Under the pieces are notes generated by a model. The model saw only the letters and a program-made list of their open reading frames with translations, did no database searches and had not been told where the DNA came from. The translations under genes were made by a program, and so were the position numbers. 64,000 nt of DNA from DATARH01 sp963746885 (GTDB lineage: Bacteria; Pseudomonadota; Alphaproteobacteria; ATCC43930; CGMCC-115725). The stretch spans positions 496,001 to 560,000 of the forward strand of contig CAVVDM010000004.1 in the NCBI GenBank assembly GCA_963746885.1. The letters are read 5' to 3'. Of this stretch, positions 36,943 through 45,883 are shown in pieces (positions within the stretch are counted from its first letter, which is position 1; each line of letters opens with the position of its first letter).

Positions 36943-38755
36943 CGCCTGTCGCCGTCGAAATAGCCGCGCGGGGTATAGAGGCGCGGCGGCTCGCCGGAGA
37001 TGACGCCGGGTGCGGCGGTTGCCGACCAGAACGAGGCTCAGCATGTCGATCTCCGCCGCGGCAAGCTCGTCGAGCCGCAGGACGCGGCATGTCTCGCCGT
37101 CGCGGCCGAGGTTGCGGGCAATGACCGAGGGCGTGTCGGGCGGGCGGTGTGCGAGAAGGATCGCAGCCGCTTCGCCGAGCAATGCCGGCCGCCGCGCCGA
37201 GCGCGGGTTGTATAGCGCGACCACGAAATCGGCGCTTGCCGCGGCGACGATCCGGGCGCGGATCGCGTCCCACGGGGTCAACAGGTCGGACAGCGAGATC
37301 GCGCAGAAATCATGGCCGAGCGGGGCGCCGACCCGGGCGGCGGCGGCCTGCATCGCGCTGACCCCGGGGGCGACGATGATGTCGACCGCCGACCAGTCGC
37401 GGCGCGCCTCGCGGTCGATCAGCTCGAACACCAGGGCGGCGAGGCCGTAGATGCCGGGGTCGCCCGAGGAGATCAACGCAACCGAGCCGCCGGCGGCGGC
37501 GAGGTCGAGGGCGAGCCGCGCCCGCTCGGCCTCGGAGCCGATCGCGCTGTCGTGTCGCCGCTTGCCTGCGATCGCGCCGTCGAGCAGGTCGAGATAGAGG
37601 CGAGTAGCCGACGACATCGCCGGAAGCGGCGATCAGGGCGCTCGCCTCGGGCGTGCGCCACGCTTTGTCGCCGGGACCGATGCCGACGATTGCCAGCCGG
37701 CCGCGGGCATGGCCGAGCGCGCAGGCGTCGAGCGGGGCGGGGCTGCGCGCGATGGCGCAGGTGGCGTGGCGCGACTGGCGGCGCGGCACAACGAGCGCGC
37801 CGCCGGGTCCCGCCGCCGCCAGGGCCGCGCCCTCGGCCACGCCCCAGCAGCCGGTCGCGCGAAACGCCGCCTCCGAGCGGATCGTCAGGCGCTCGGTCTC
37901 GGCCAACAGGCGCGCCGCCGGGAAGAACCGCGCCGGCACATCAAACGACCCGGCGAGCGCGTGAATTCCCGGCTCGTCCGCCTTAAGCTCGACCGAGACG
38001 ATGGCTGCCACCGCGCCCGCCGCGAGGCCCGCCACGGCAAGCGTTTCGTGCGCCAGCGCGGCGATCTCCTCGGCCGGGCAGAAGCGCTCGCAGCCGATCC
38101 CGAGCGCCAGCACCGGCGGGTGAAACACCAACGCCGCCGTGCCGGTCGGGACGGTGCGGTCGGTGACCACGACCTGTTGCGCGGCGGAGGCCGCCCACTT
38201 GATGGACCCTGCGCGCAGCCAATCTGCCGCTCCGGCCTCGTCAAGCAGCGCCACGGGCTCGCCGGCGAGCAGGGCGGCGGCGAGCTCCTTGATCCGCTCC
38301 GGGTTGGCGATATGCCAGCCCGGCGGCGGCTCGTCGAGCGCGATGCCGAGCCGCAGATCGCCGGCCGTCGTAATTGCGGCGACGCAGCCGAGTGCGTCGG
38401 CCAGGGCGTTGGCGAGGGCGTTGGCGCCGCGGTGCCCACCCAACAGCGGCACCGCGACCGATCCGTCCTCGGCGAGCGCGACGACCGGCGGCTCGGTCCG
38501 CTTGTCGTCGATCAGCGGCGCCAGGGCGCGGATCAGGATGCCGCTGGCGCACAGGCCGACGATCGGCCGTCCGGCGGCGAACAGCCCGGCCAATAGCGGC
38601 ACGACCCGGGCATATCCTTCGTCCCAATCGCCGGCGAGCGCGCGGGGTCCGTATAGAAGCGCCCCCGGCAGCAGGTCCCGCACTCGGCGGCCGAGCGCCG
38701 CACCGCTTGGCCCGAGCACGACGACCGCAGCGCCCTGCGGCGGCGCGGGGCTCAC
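36939..38755 (-). CDS. cobJ: CbiG-CobJ fusion: cobalt-precorrin-5A hydrolase-like plus precorrin-3B C17-methyltransferase (two frameshifts)
   Basis: The N-terminal part (about residues 1-340) is CbiG-like: AVVVLGPSGAALGRRV, GRPIVGLCASGILIRALAPL, AVPLLGGHRGANALANAL and the C-terminal CobE/CbiG domain ALGIGCERFCPAEEIAAL. The C-terminal part is CobJ: RLAIVGIGPGDKAWRTPEA, SSGDPGIYGLAALVFEL, ISLSDLLTPWDAI and VVALYNPRSARR. It starts at a GTG overlapping the cobI stop. Frames break near 37603 and 37006, each repaired by deleting one base, giving about 604 residues ending LYTPRGYFDGDRR. Such fusions are known. The CbiG half opens the precorrin-5A lactone in the anaerobic route; CobJ contracts the ring. 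Confidence 0.88.
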
Positions 38756-39450
38756 CCCTTGGATCTCCGGCGGACCAATGCCGTCGCGAAATAGGGGACG
38801 CTCGCCGGGTCGACCGCGGCGAGCGGCGCGATCCGTTGGTTGTCGAGGCTCGCGCGCTCGACATAAAGCGCGCCGTCGCTGAGCCCCAAGCGGTCGAGGA
38901 CGCGGCGCAGCTTTGCAAAGTTGCGGCCGAGCTTGATGATTGCGGCGACGTCTGGGGTGTCGAGCCGGCGGGCCAGCGCGTCCTCGTCGAGCGTCGCCGG
39001 GATCACCGACAAGGTCTCGTCGCGCTGCACCAGCGGCAGCGCGGCGGCGGCGGCACAGGCGGTCAGCGACGACACGCCGGGGACAATCGTGACCGGGTAA
39101 TGCTCGCCGAGCTGCGCCAGGATCCCGGCAAAGCTGCCGTAAAACAGCGGGTCGCCCTGGCACAGATAGGCGACATCGTCGCCGGCGGCGAGACACTCGG
39201 CGAGCTGCACCGCCGCCGCCCGGTAGATCGCCGCGGGCGGCGGCCCGGGCTGCATCGGGAAGCGGATCGCGATCTCGCGCTGGCCGCGGTCGAGCCAGTC
39301 GGCGACGATCCGGCGGGCGAAGCTGTCGCCGGTCTCGGGCGCCGGGTAGGCCACCACCGGCACGGTGCGCAGCAGGCGCAGCGCCTTCAGCGTCACCAGC
39401 TCGGGATCGCCGGGCCCGAGGCCCAGCCCATAAAGGCGTCCGGGTGCCAT
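38752..39450 (-). CDS. cobI: Precorrin-2 C20-methyltransferase
   Basis: CobI adds the C-20 methyl of precorrin-2. The 232-residue protein starts MAPGRLYGLGLGPGDPELVT and contains AYLCQGDPLFYGSFAGIL, TIVPGVSSLTACAAAA and the C-terminal YVERASLDNQRIAPL, all typical of CobI/CbiL. The ATG at 39450 lies just after the stop of the GT83-like gene; a longer in-frame start at 39465 would overlap that gene. Its stop overlaps the GTG of cbiG-cobJ. Confidence 0.93.
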   Translation of the reverse strand: MAPGRLYGLGLGPGDPELVTLKALRLLRTVPVVAYPAPETGDSFARRIVADWLDRGQREIAIRFPMQPGPPPAAIYRAAAVQLAECLAAGDDVAYLCQGDPLFYGSFAGILAQLGEHYPVTIVPGVSSLTACAAAAALPLVQRDETLSVIPATLDEDALARRLDTPDVAAIIKLGRNFAKLRRVLDRLGLSDGALYVERASLDNQRIAPLAAVDPASVPYFATALVRRRSKG

Positions 39451-39451
39451 G

Positions 39452-41126
39452 CTACCCCGGCGCAACGTCGTACAGGGTCAGCACCAGGTGCTGTCCGTTC
39501 GAATAGTCGATCCCAGACACGCTGCCGACCGGGTGCGCGACGAGGCCGCGCACGCTGAGCGCCCGCAGAAACATCGCCGCCTCGCGTCCGCCAACCAGCG
39601 CCTCGCCGCCGGCGGCGAGCAACTCGGCGGCGCCGGCCGCTGTCGTCAGGCGCGGATCGGTGCCGAGCAGGAAGACGAGGCTCGGCTCGCTGTAGCCAAC
39701 AACGACGAACGGGGCGCCGGCAGCCGGCTTGTGTTGCGCCACCAGCCCGGCGGCGGCGCGGCTGAGCCACAGCCGATCGAGCCCCGGCAAGACCCCGAAC
39801 GTCGCCGGCACGACAAAGGCGAGCGACAGCGCCGCGACGAGGCCGGCTGTGCCGCCCGGGCCCGGCCGGTAGCGTAGCAGCGCAGCGGCAAGGCCCAGCA
39901 GCATTACCGCGCCAATCATGTCGAAGACCCCCGGCCCATGCCCGAAGCGCAGCGGCAGGCCGATCAGCAACGCTGCCAATCCGAGGCCGACTGCCGCCCA
40001 CAGCACGGTCGCCGCCAGTTGCGCGCGCCCGGCCCAGCTCGCGATCGGCAGGCGGATGCCGCCGGCCAGTGCGGCTGCCGCGAGCAACGCCAGCGCCGGG
40101 TAGAGCGGCAGCACGTAATGCGGCAATTTGGTCGGCACCAGCTCCAGAAACACCCAGCCCGGAACCAGCCAGGCGAGCAGAAAGCGCTCCCCCGGCATGG
40201 CATGCCGGCGCCACCCGCGCACCAGCGCCGGAACCAGCAGCAACGACCCCGGCCAGAACGTGGCGAAGGCGAGGAGCAGGTAGGAGAACGGCGGCGCGCC
40301 ATGCAATTCCTGGACGCCGATCAGCTTGACGAGGAAATCCCGGCCGAGCGAATCGGTGAGAAATCGGCCCGCGGTGGCGTGCTCGATCGCCCAGAGCCAC
40401 GGAGCCACGGCGACGACCACCGCGACGCTCCCGGCGAGCGGGCGCAAGCGGCGCAGCCAGCGTGCATCGCCGTCGGCAATCGACAGCGTGGCGGCGGTCA
40501 CCACGGCAAGGGCCGGGCCGACCGGACCCTTCAGCAGGATTGCGGCGATCTCGGCGCCCCAGAACACCGCCGCGATCCAGGCTGGCACCGCCCGGCCGCC
40601 GCGGCTGCGCACATAGGCCAGACCGAGCGCGCCCTGGCCGGCCGTCACCGCCGCCAGCAATGCTGCGTCGGTCTTGGCGATGTGCGCTTCGGCGACGACG
40701 CCAAGGGCGCTTGCCAGCAGCACCGCCGCGATCATGCCGATCCGCCGTGCCATCGGCGGGTCGCTGCCGCCGCGGAACAAGGCAGTGCCAAAGCCGAACA
40801 CCAGCAATGCCGCCGCCGTCGCGCCGATCAGCGAGGGCAGCCGGTAAGGCCAGATCGCGGTGCTTTGCGGCGGTGCTGAACGCGCTGACGGCGGCGGCTT
40901 GCAGCCAGTAGATGCCGGCGGGCTTTTTGTTGCGCGCCTCGTCCTGGAAGCGGATATCGAGGAAATCGCCGGTTTCCAGCATCTGCCGCGTCGCCTGGGC
41001 AAAGCGCGCTTCGTCGCGGTCAAGCGGCGGGATCGCCGAGATCCCCGGCAAATAGAGGCAGAGGCACAGCCCGATCAGCAGGGCATAGGGCCGTACCCCG
41101 AGAAGTCCCCCGGCCGCGCGCGGCAT
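39452..41126 (-). CDS. GT83/ArnT-like membrane glycosyltransferase inside the cob operon (one frameshift)
   Basis: This polytopic membrane protein has about 557 residues. After the first helix it carries the catalytic acidic motif of the ArnT/PMT superfamily (ISAIPPLDRDEARFAQATRQ) and KKPAGIYWLQA. It has some ten later helices and a soluble C-terminal domain with VVVGYSEPSLVFLLG. Such enzymes transfer a sugar from a lipid-linked donor to lipid A or protein. The frame breaks near 40865, where a TTT (AAA on the coding strand) seems to have one base too many. It begins 1 base after cobL and ends 1 base before cobI, so it is fully embedded in the cobalamin operon although no such step is known in the pathway. 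Confidence 0.82.
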
Positions 41127-41127
41127 G

Positions 41128-42336
41128 TCAGCCGGGCTTTGTCGCGGCGAGTTGGGTCACCGGCATTAAGGGCCGCCAGACGTGACGGCTGCCGAGCGGC
41201 TCGCAGCGGCTGACCGCGACGCGGCACAGTTCGCCACCATGGCATGCCTGCCAGTCGAGGATGGCGCGCTCGCCCTCGCTGCTGACGACGTTGGCGACGA
41301 GCCGCCCGCCCGGCCGCAACGCCGCCCACAGCGCCGGCAGCAGGCCGGGCGCGCTCGCACCGCCGCCGACAAACACCGCATCGGGCGGCGCGAGGCCGGC
41401 GATCGCCGCGGGGGCGCTTCCGGCAACGATGTGCAGCCCGGGCACGCCGAGCGAAGCGGCGTTGCGCGCGACCATCGCGGCGCGCGCCTCGTTCTGCTCG
41501 ACGGCGACCGCGGCATTGCCTGGAGCGGCGCGCAGCCACTCGATTGCGATCGAGCCGCAGCCGGCGCCGATGTCCCACAATGCCTCGCCGGCAAGCGGCG
41601 CGAGGCGTGCCAGCGTGGCGGCGCGCACCTCGCGTTTCGTCAGTTGCCCGTCATGCTCGAAGGCGTCGTCCGGCAGGCCGGCGAGCCGCGACAGCGCGCG
41701 CGTGCCGGTCGCTGCGGCGCATTCGAGCGCGATCGTGTTGAGGTCGGCGCTCGGCTCCTCGCCCCACGCCTGCGCGGAGCGCTCTTGCACCGCCTCGCGC
41801 GCGCCGCCGAGATGCGCGAAAACGGTCATCCGGCTCGGGCCCCAGCCGGCAGCGGCGAGCAGCGCCGCAACCCGGCGCGGCGTCGTGCCGTCTTCCGACA
41901 GCAGCAGCAGGCGGGCGCTCGGCGCGAGATGCAGGCGCAAGAGATCGAGTGGCCGGCTGTGCAGGGAGAGCGCGGTGCACCCGGCCAGCGGCCAGCCGAG
42001 CCGGGCGGCGGCCAGGCTGAAGGCGCTGGGCTGCGGCACGATCGTCATCTCCTCGCGGCGAAAATGGCGCAGAAGCACCACGCCGACCCCGTACCACAGC
42101 GGGTCGCCGCTGGCCAGCACCGCGACCCTGGTGCCGCGCCGCGCCGCGATGTCCGGCATCGTGTCGGCGAGCGGCCGGCGCCACACGAGACGCTCGGCTC
42201 GGCCGGATGGCACCATCGCGAGATGGCGCGCCCCACCGACCAGGGTTTCGGCGGTCTCCACCAGGGTGCGCGCGGCCGGGGTCAGGCCGAGGAGCCCGCC
42301 CTCGCCGATGCCGATGACGCTCAGCCACGCTGTCAT
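41128..42336 (-). CDS. cobL: Precorrin-6Y C5,15-methyltransferase (decarboxylating)
   Basis: CobL is bifunctional, methylating C-5 and C-15 and decarboxylating the C-12 acetate of precorrin-6Y. The 402 residues hold an N-terminal CbiE-type domain (LSVIGIGEGGLLGLTPAA, VAVLASGDPLWYGVGVVLL, LLLLSEDGTTPRRVAALL) and a C-terminal CbiT-type methyltransferase domain (LTKREVRAATLARLAP, ALWDIGAGCGSIAIEWL, DAVFVGGGASAPGLL). The start at 42336 (MTAWLSVIG) overlaps the cobH stop by 4 bases. Confidence 0.93.
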   Translation of the reverse strand: MTAWLSVIGIGEGGLLGLTPAARTLVETAETLVGGARHLAMVPSGRAERLVWRRPLADTMPDIAARRGTRVAVLASGDPLWYGVGVVLLRHFRREEMTIVPQPSAFSLAAARLGWPLAGCTALSLHSRPLDLLRLHLAPSARLLLLSEDGTTPRRVAALLAAAGWGPSRMTVFAHLGGAREAVQERSAQAWGEEPSADLNTIALECAAATGTRALSRLAGLPDDAFEHDGQLTKREVRAATLARLAPLAGEALWDIGAGCGSIAIEWLRAAPGNAAVAVEQNEARAAMVARNAASLGVPGLHIVAGSAPAAIAGLAPPDAVFVGGGASAPGLLPALWAALRPGGRLVANVVSSEGERAILDWQACHGGELCRVAVSRCEPLGSRHVWRPLMPVTQLAATKPG

Positions 42337-43913
42337 GCGGAAGCCTTGCTGCACAGCGCGTTGACGGCGGCGGCGGCCAATGCGCTGCCGCCGCGCCGGC
42401 CATGCAGCGTGATGTAGCCGAGGCTCTTGCCGTAGGCGGCTAGCGCCGCCTTGGCCTCGGCGGCGCCGACAAAGCCGACCGGGAAGCCGAGAACGAGCGC
42501 CGGCCTATCCGCCCCCGCGAGCAGCAACTCGAGCAGGCGGAACAGAGCGGTCGGCGCGTTGCCGATCGCGACGACCGCCCCCGCGAGGTGAGGTCGCCAC
42601 AATTCGACCGCGGCGGCGCTGCGGGTCGTCGCCTGCGTTTTCGCCAGCCCGGCAACCTCCAGCTCGTGCAGGGTGCAGATCACCGCGTTGCCGGCGGGCA
42701 GGAGGTGGCGCGTGATGCCGGCGGCGACCATCGTGCTGTCGGTGAGGATCGCCGCGCCGGCCTCGATTGCGCGCTTTCCGGCTGCCGCGGCATCGCGCGA
42801 CCAGGCGAGGTCGCCGAGGATCGAGACGTCGCCGGCGGCATGGGCGAGCCGCGCCGCCAGCGGGCGCAGCGAGGCCGGAAACCGCGCCAGATCCGCCTCT
42901 TCCCGCACCAGCGCGAACGAGCGGCGATAGATCGCGGCGGGATCGCGGAGGTAGGAATAGGCGGCGGTGTTGCTTTGGGGCGCACGCGGGGCGGCAGCGG
43001 GCGCTGGCGCGGCGGTTTTTGGAGAGCGTCGCGGCGCGGTCACGCCCAAGGTCCAGGCTTCTTCCGTCTCGACGATATCGCGTTCTGCGGCGGTGAGGCC
43101 GGGATCGCCGGCGAACAGCGCCGCCAATTCGCCGGTGCGGTCATGCGCGGCGAAGATCCCGGCGACGCTGCGGACCTGGGCCTTGTCGTTGGGCGGGCCG
43201 CATTCCGGTCGGATTTGTTTTTTCCACCAAGAGGGCCAGACCTCGGCAAAAACGATCCGCGCCGCCTCGGGCAACGTCAGCCCGGTCTCGAACGGCCATA
43301 TCCGCGCCCGCGCCGCCCAGCGCGGATCGTCGCGCAATTCGCGCACCACCGGGATGCCGGTCAGCGCCTGGCTGCCGACCGAGCCGGTATAAGCGAGTTT
43401 CCAGCACGGCTGCGCCCCGATCATCCAGCGGTCGATCAGCCGCTTCTCGGACAGCCGTTCGGCGTCATGGAGTTTGTGGTGTTTGGGGCCGAGGAAGTCG
43501 TCGACGAAGCCGGGCGGGCAACCCCAGAACGGAAACCGCTCGCCCGACACGCGGCGGTTGAACGCCGCCCCGACCTCGAAGCGGTTGCTGCGGTTGTCGT
43601 CATGGTCGTCGAGGAGGCGGGCGATTTCGTCCCACAATGCCCGCCACGGCACGCCCGCAAGGCCGAGCCGGGCGGCAAACCCCGCGGGGTAACCGAACGG
43701 AAAATCGAAGCCGAGCAGCACGCGCTCGTCGCGCGCCGATGCGGCGGCGAGGATTTCGCCGAGCAGTTGCTTGGCGCGGTGGCGGGTCGGTGGGTTGTCG
43801 ACGCGTTCCCCCGTCGGCCCCTGGTGACAGATCCAGATGCTGTCGCGGCCGGTTTTTGGCTGTGCCGCCGCGCTCCAATCGACGATCACGTAATGGTCGA
43901 ACAGCGGCGCCAT
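42333..43913 (-). CDS. cobH: Precorrin-8X methylmutase with unusual N-terminal domain
   Basis: The C-terminal ~205 residues are CobH, which moves the C-11 methyl to C-12 to give hydrogenobyrinate. Recognisable segments are SYLRDPAAIYRRSFALVREE, RLAHAAGDV with the expected catalytic His, ITRHLLPAGNAVICTLHELE and LVLGFPVGFVGAAEAK. About 300 residues precede it (YVIVDWSAAAQPKTGRDSIW, VLLGFDFPFGYPAGFAARL, VRELRDDPRWAARARIWPFE), joined by an Ala/Pro-rich linker near residues 305-320. The N-terminal domain faintly resembles RNase H-like DUF429 proteins, with a VxxGxDxPxGYP-type strand. That is a guess; its job is unknown. There is no stop or start between the parts. Confidence 0.9.
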   Translation of the reverse strand: MAPLFDHYVIVDWSAAAQPKTGRDSIWICHQGPTGERVDNPPTRHRAKQLLGEILAAASARDERVLLGFDFPFGYPAGFAARLGLAGVPWRALWDEIARLLDDHDDNRSNRFEVGAAFNRRVSGERFPFWGCPPGFVDDFLGPKHHKLHDAERLSEKRLIDRWMIGAQPCWKLAYTGSVGSQALTGIPVVRELRDDPRWAARARIWPFETGLTLPEAARIVFAEVWPSWWKKQIRPECGPPNDKAQVRSVAGIFAAHDRTGELAALFAGDPGLTAAERDIVETEEAWTLGVTAPRRSPKTAAPAPAAAPRAPQSNTAAYSYLRDPAAIYRRSFALVREEADLARFPASLRPLAARLAHAAGDVSILGDLAWSRDAAAAGKRAIEAGAAILTDSTMVAAGITRHLLPAGNAVICTLHELEVAGLAKTQATTRSAAAVELWRPHLAGAVVAIGNAPTALFRLLELLLAGADRPALVLGFPVGFVGAAEAKAALAAYGKSLGYITLHGRRGGSALAAAAVNALCSKASA

Positions 43914-43919
43914 TCCGAA

Positions 43920-44831
43920 TTAGCCGTGATGATGGTCGTGATCGTGAACATGCGGGTGCTCGACGCCGACGCCGCGCACATGGTGGTGATGGCCCTGCTG
44001 CGGCGTCCCCGCCGCCGCCTCGTAGCCGACGATCTGCGTGCGGTATTTGCATAGTTGACAGTTCATCCGCGGGTCGCCGGCGTCGCATTCGGCGATGCGG
44101 TCGAGAAAGGCGTCGATGACCTGCGGATGGTCGCGCAGGTAGCCCGCCTTGACGAAGTCGATCTCGGGAAACCGGGCGGCGGCCTGATCGACCTGGGCAT
44201 AGATGCGCTTGACCAGGATGCCGGTGAACAGGAAATAGGGAAAGACGACGATATGGCGAAAGCCGAGCCGCGCGGCGCGGTCGAGCGCGGCGTCGACGCG
44301 CGGGTGGGCGACGCCGCTGAACGCCGCCTCAGCCCAGCCGAACCCCATCCCCTCCCACAACATGCGGGCGAGCTTGGCGATGTTGGAATTGGCGTCCGGG
44401 TCATTGGTGCCGCGGCCGACGACGACCAGCAGCGTGTCGCCGCGCCCCTCCGGCGCCGCCGCGGCGATCCGCTCGGATGCTGCGCCGAGCAGCAGCGGGT
44501 CGATCGCCAGATCGCGGGCGAACTGCACCGCGACGCCGGAGTTGGCCGCCATGAAGCTGTTGATCTCCCACGGCAGGTCGTTCTTGACGTGACTCGCGGC
44601 AAACAGCATCGCCGGCACCGCGACGATGCGCCGGGCACCGCGCGCCATCAGCGCGGCGAGGCCCTCGGCGATGGTCGGTCGGGCGAATTCGAGATAGCCG
44701 GCGGCGAAGTCGCCTCCCGGCATGCGGGTTGCGAGGCGGGCGCGCAGCGCGGCGGCGGCTTCCTCGAATTCGCCGACCGCCTCCGGGTCGCGGCTGCCAT
44801 GCCCGCACAGCAGCACCGCGTTCTCGCTCAT
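43920..44831 (-). CDS. cbiX: CbiX-type cobaltochelatase/sirohydrochlorin chelatase with His-rich tail
   Basis: This 303-residue two-domain CbiX-like chelatase has the catalytic His in LLCGHGSRDPEAVGEFEEA. The conserved blocks YLEFARPTIAEGLAAL, VPAMLFAASHVKNDLP and FPYFLFTGILVKRIYAQ follow. The C-terminus carries MNCQLC, the MxCxxC motif described as a 4Fe-4S ligand in long CbiX proteins. It ends in a tail with runs of His (GHHHHVRG, HDHDHHHG) suited to holding metal. The start at 44831 has AGGAGG upstream. It heads the cbiX-cobH-cobL-GT83-cobI-cbiG/cobJ-cobM run and is divergent from cbiB across a 56-base gap with no riboswitch visible. Confidence 0.9.
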   Translation of the reverse strand: MSENAVLLCGHGSRDPEAVGEFEEAAAALRARLATRMPGGDFAAGYLEFARPTIAEGLAALMARGARRIVAVPAMLFAASHVKNDLPWEINSFMAANSGVAVQFARDLAIDPLLLGAASERIAAAAPEGRGDTLLVVVGRGTNDPDANSNIAKLARMLWEGMGFGWAEAAFSGVAHPRVDAALDRAARLGFRHIVVFPYFLFTGILVKRIYAQVDQAAARFPEIDFVKAGYLRDHPQVIDAFLDRIAECDAGDPRMNCQLCKYRTQIVGYEAAAGTPQQGHHHHVRGVGVEHPHVHDHDHHHG

Positions 44832-44887
44832 AAAACATCCTCCTGGTGGTTGATCACGGCGGCGTGGCGGCCGAGACTCCCGATCTG

Positions 44888-45883
44888 ATGACCGCGCCGC
44901 CCGCCCATGACCCGCTTCTGCTGCTGCTCGTCGGCCTCGCGATCGATGCGGTGGCGGGCGACATGCCGGCGCTGTTCGCCTTCATTCCGCACCCGGTCGT
45001 GCTGGCCGGGCGCGCCATTGCGTCCTTCGAGCGCAAGCTCAACCGCGCGACCCGCAGCGACCGCAGCCGCCGCGAGCGCGGCATCGTCACGGTCGTCGTG
45101 CTGGTTGGTGCGGCTTATGGGGTCGGCTGGGCCGTCGATTTCCTGTGCCGCGGCAGCCTTGCCGGCGGCGCGGTGGAAGCCTTGGCGATCGGCATCCTGG
45201 TGGCGCAGCGCGGCCTTTACCTGCATGTGGCGGCGGTCGCGGCGGCATTGCAGCAGGGCGGCTTGATGGCGGGCCGCCAGGCGGTGAGCCGGATCGTCGG
45301 GCGCGACCCGGCGCGGCTCGATCAGCACGGCGTCGTGCGTGCCGCGATCGAGAGCCTCGCCGAGAATTTCAGCGACGGCGTCGTGGCGCCGGTGTTCTGG
45401 TATCTGCTGCTCGGATTGCCCGGCCTCTTCGCCTACAAGATGGCCAACACGCTCGACAGCATGATCGGCCATCGCACCGAGCGCTATCGCGCCTTCGGCT
45501 GGGCGGCGGCGCGCTTCGACGACGCGCTGAACCTGGTGCCGGCGCCGCTCAGCGGCCTGCTGCTGGTCGCCGCCTCGCTGTTCGCCGGCAACACGAGTTC
45601 CATTCGGGCACTCGTCGTGATGCTGCGCGACGGGCGCAAGCACCATTCGCCCAACGCCGGCTGGCCCGAAGCGGCGATGGCCGGCGCGCTCGGCCTCGCC
45701 CTGGCGGGGCCGCGCCACTACGTCGAGGGGGTGGTCAACGACCCGTGGCTCGGCGACGGCACGGCGCGGCCGCTTCCGGCCGCGATCGGCCGGGCATTGC
45801 GGCTCTACAGCCTCGCCTGCCTGCTGCTGGCGGGCGTGATCCTCGGCGCCTGGCTGGCGGCGCATGTCAGGCGGCTCGTCTGA
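44888..45883 (+). CDS. cbiB: Adenosylcobinamide-phosphate synthase (CbiB/CobD)
   Basis: This 331-residue inner-membrane enzyme joins the aminopropanol arm to adenosylcobyric acid. Features are LLVGLAIDAVAGD, IPHPVVLAGRAIASFERKLN, RESLAENFSDG-type residues in AAIESLAENFSDGVVAPVFW, YKMANTLDSMIGHRTERY and HHSPNAGWPEAAMAGALGL. It alone in the locus is on the plus strand; its 3' end overlaps the end of cobQ by 17 bases. The ATG at 44888 was preferred to a GTG at 44846 that would add 14 residues. Confidence 0.92.
   Translation: MTAPPAHDPLLLLLVGLAIDAVAGDMPALFAFIPHPVVLAGRAIASFERKLNRATRSDRSRRERGIVTVVVLVGAAYGVGWAVDFLCRGSLAGGAVEALAIGILVAQRGLYLHVAAVAAALQQGGLMAGRQAVSRIVGRDPARLDQHGVVRAAIESLAENFSDGVVAPVFWYLLLGLPGLFAYKMANTLDSMIGHRTERYRAFGWAAARFDDALNLVPAPLSGLLLVAASLFAGNTSSIRALVVMLRDGRKHHSPNAGWPEAAMAGALGLALAGPRHYVEGVVNDPWLGDGTARPLPAAIGRALRLYSLACLLLAGVILGAWLAAHVRRLV

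Noticed and set aside
36226..37617. Apparent cobJ-cobM fusion in one frame
   Set aside because: The continuity arises because the +1 shift near 37006 hides the cobJ stop. In the restored frame cobJ ends LYTPRGYFDGDRR and overlaps the cobM ATG, as is usual for coupled genes.
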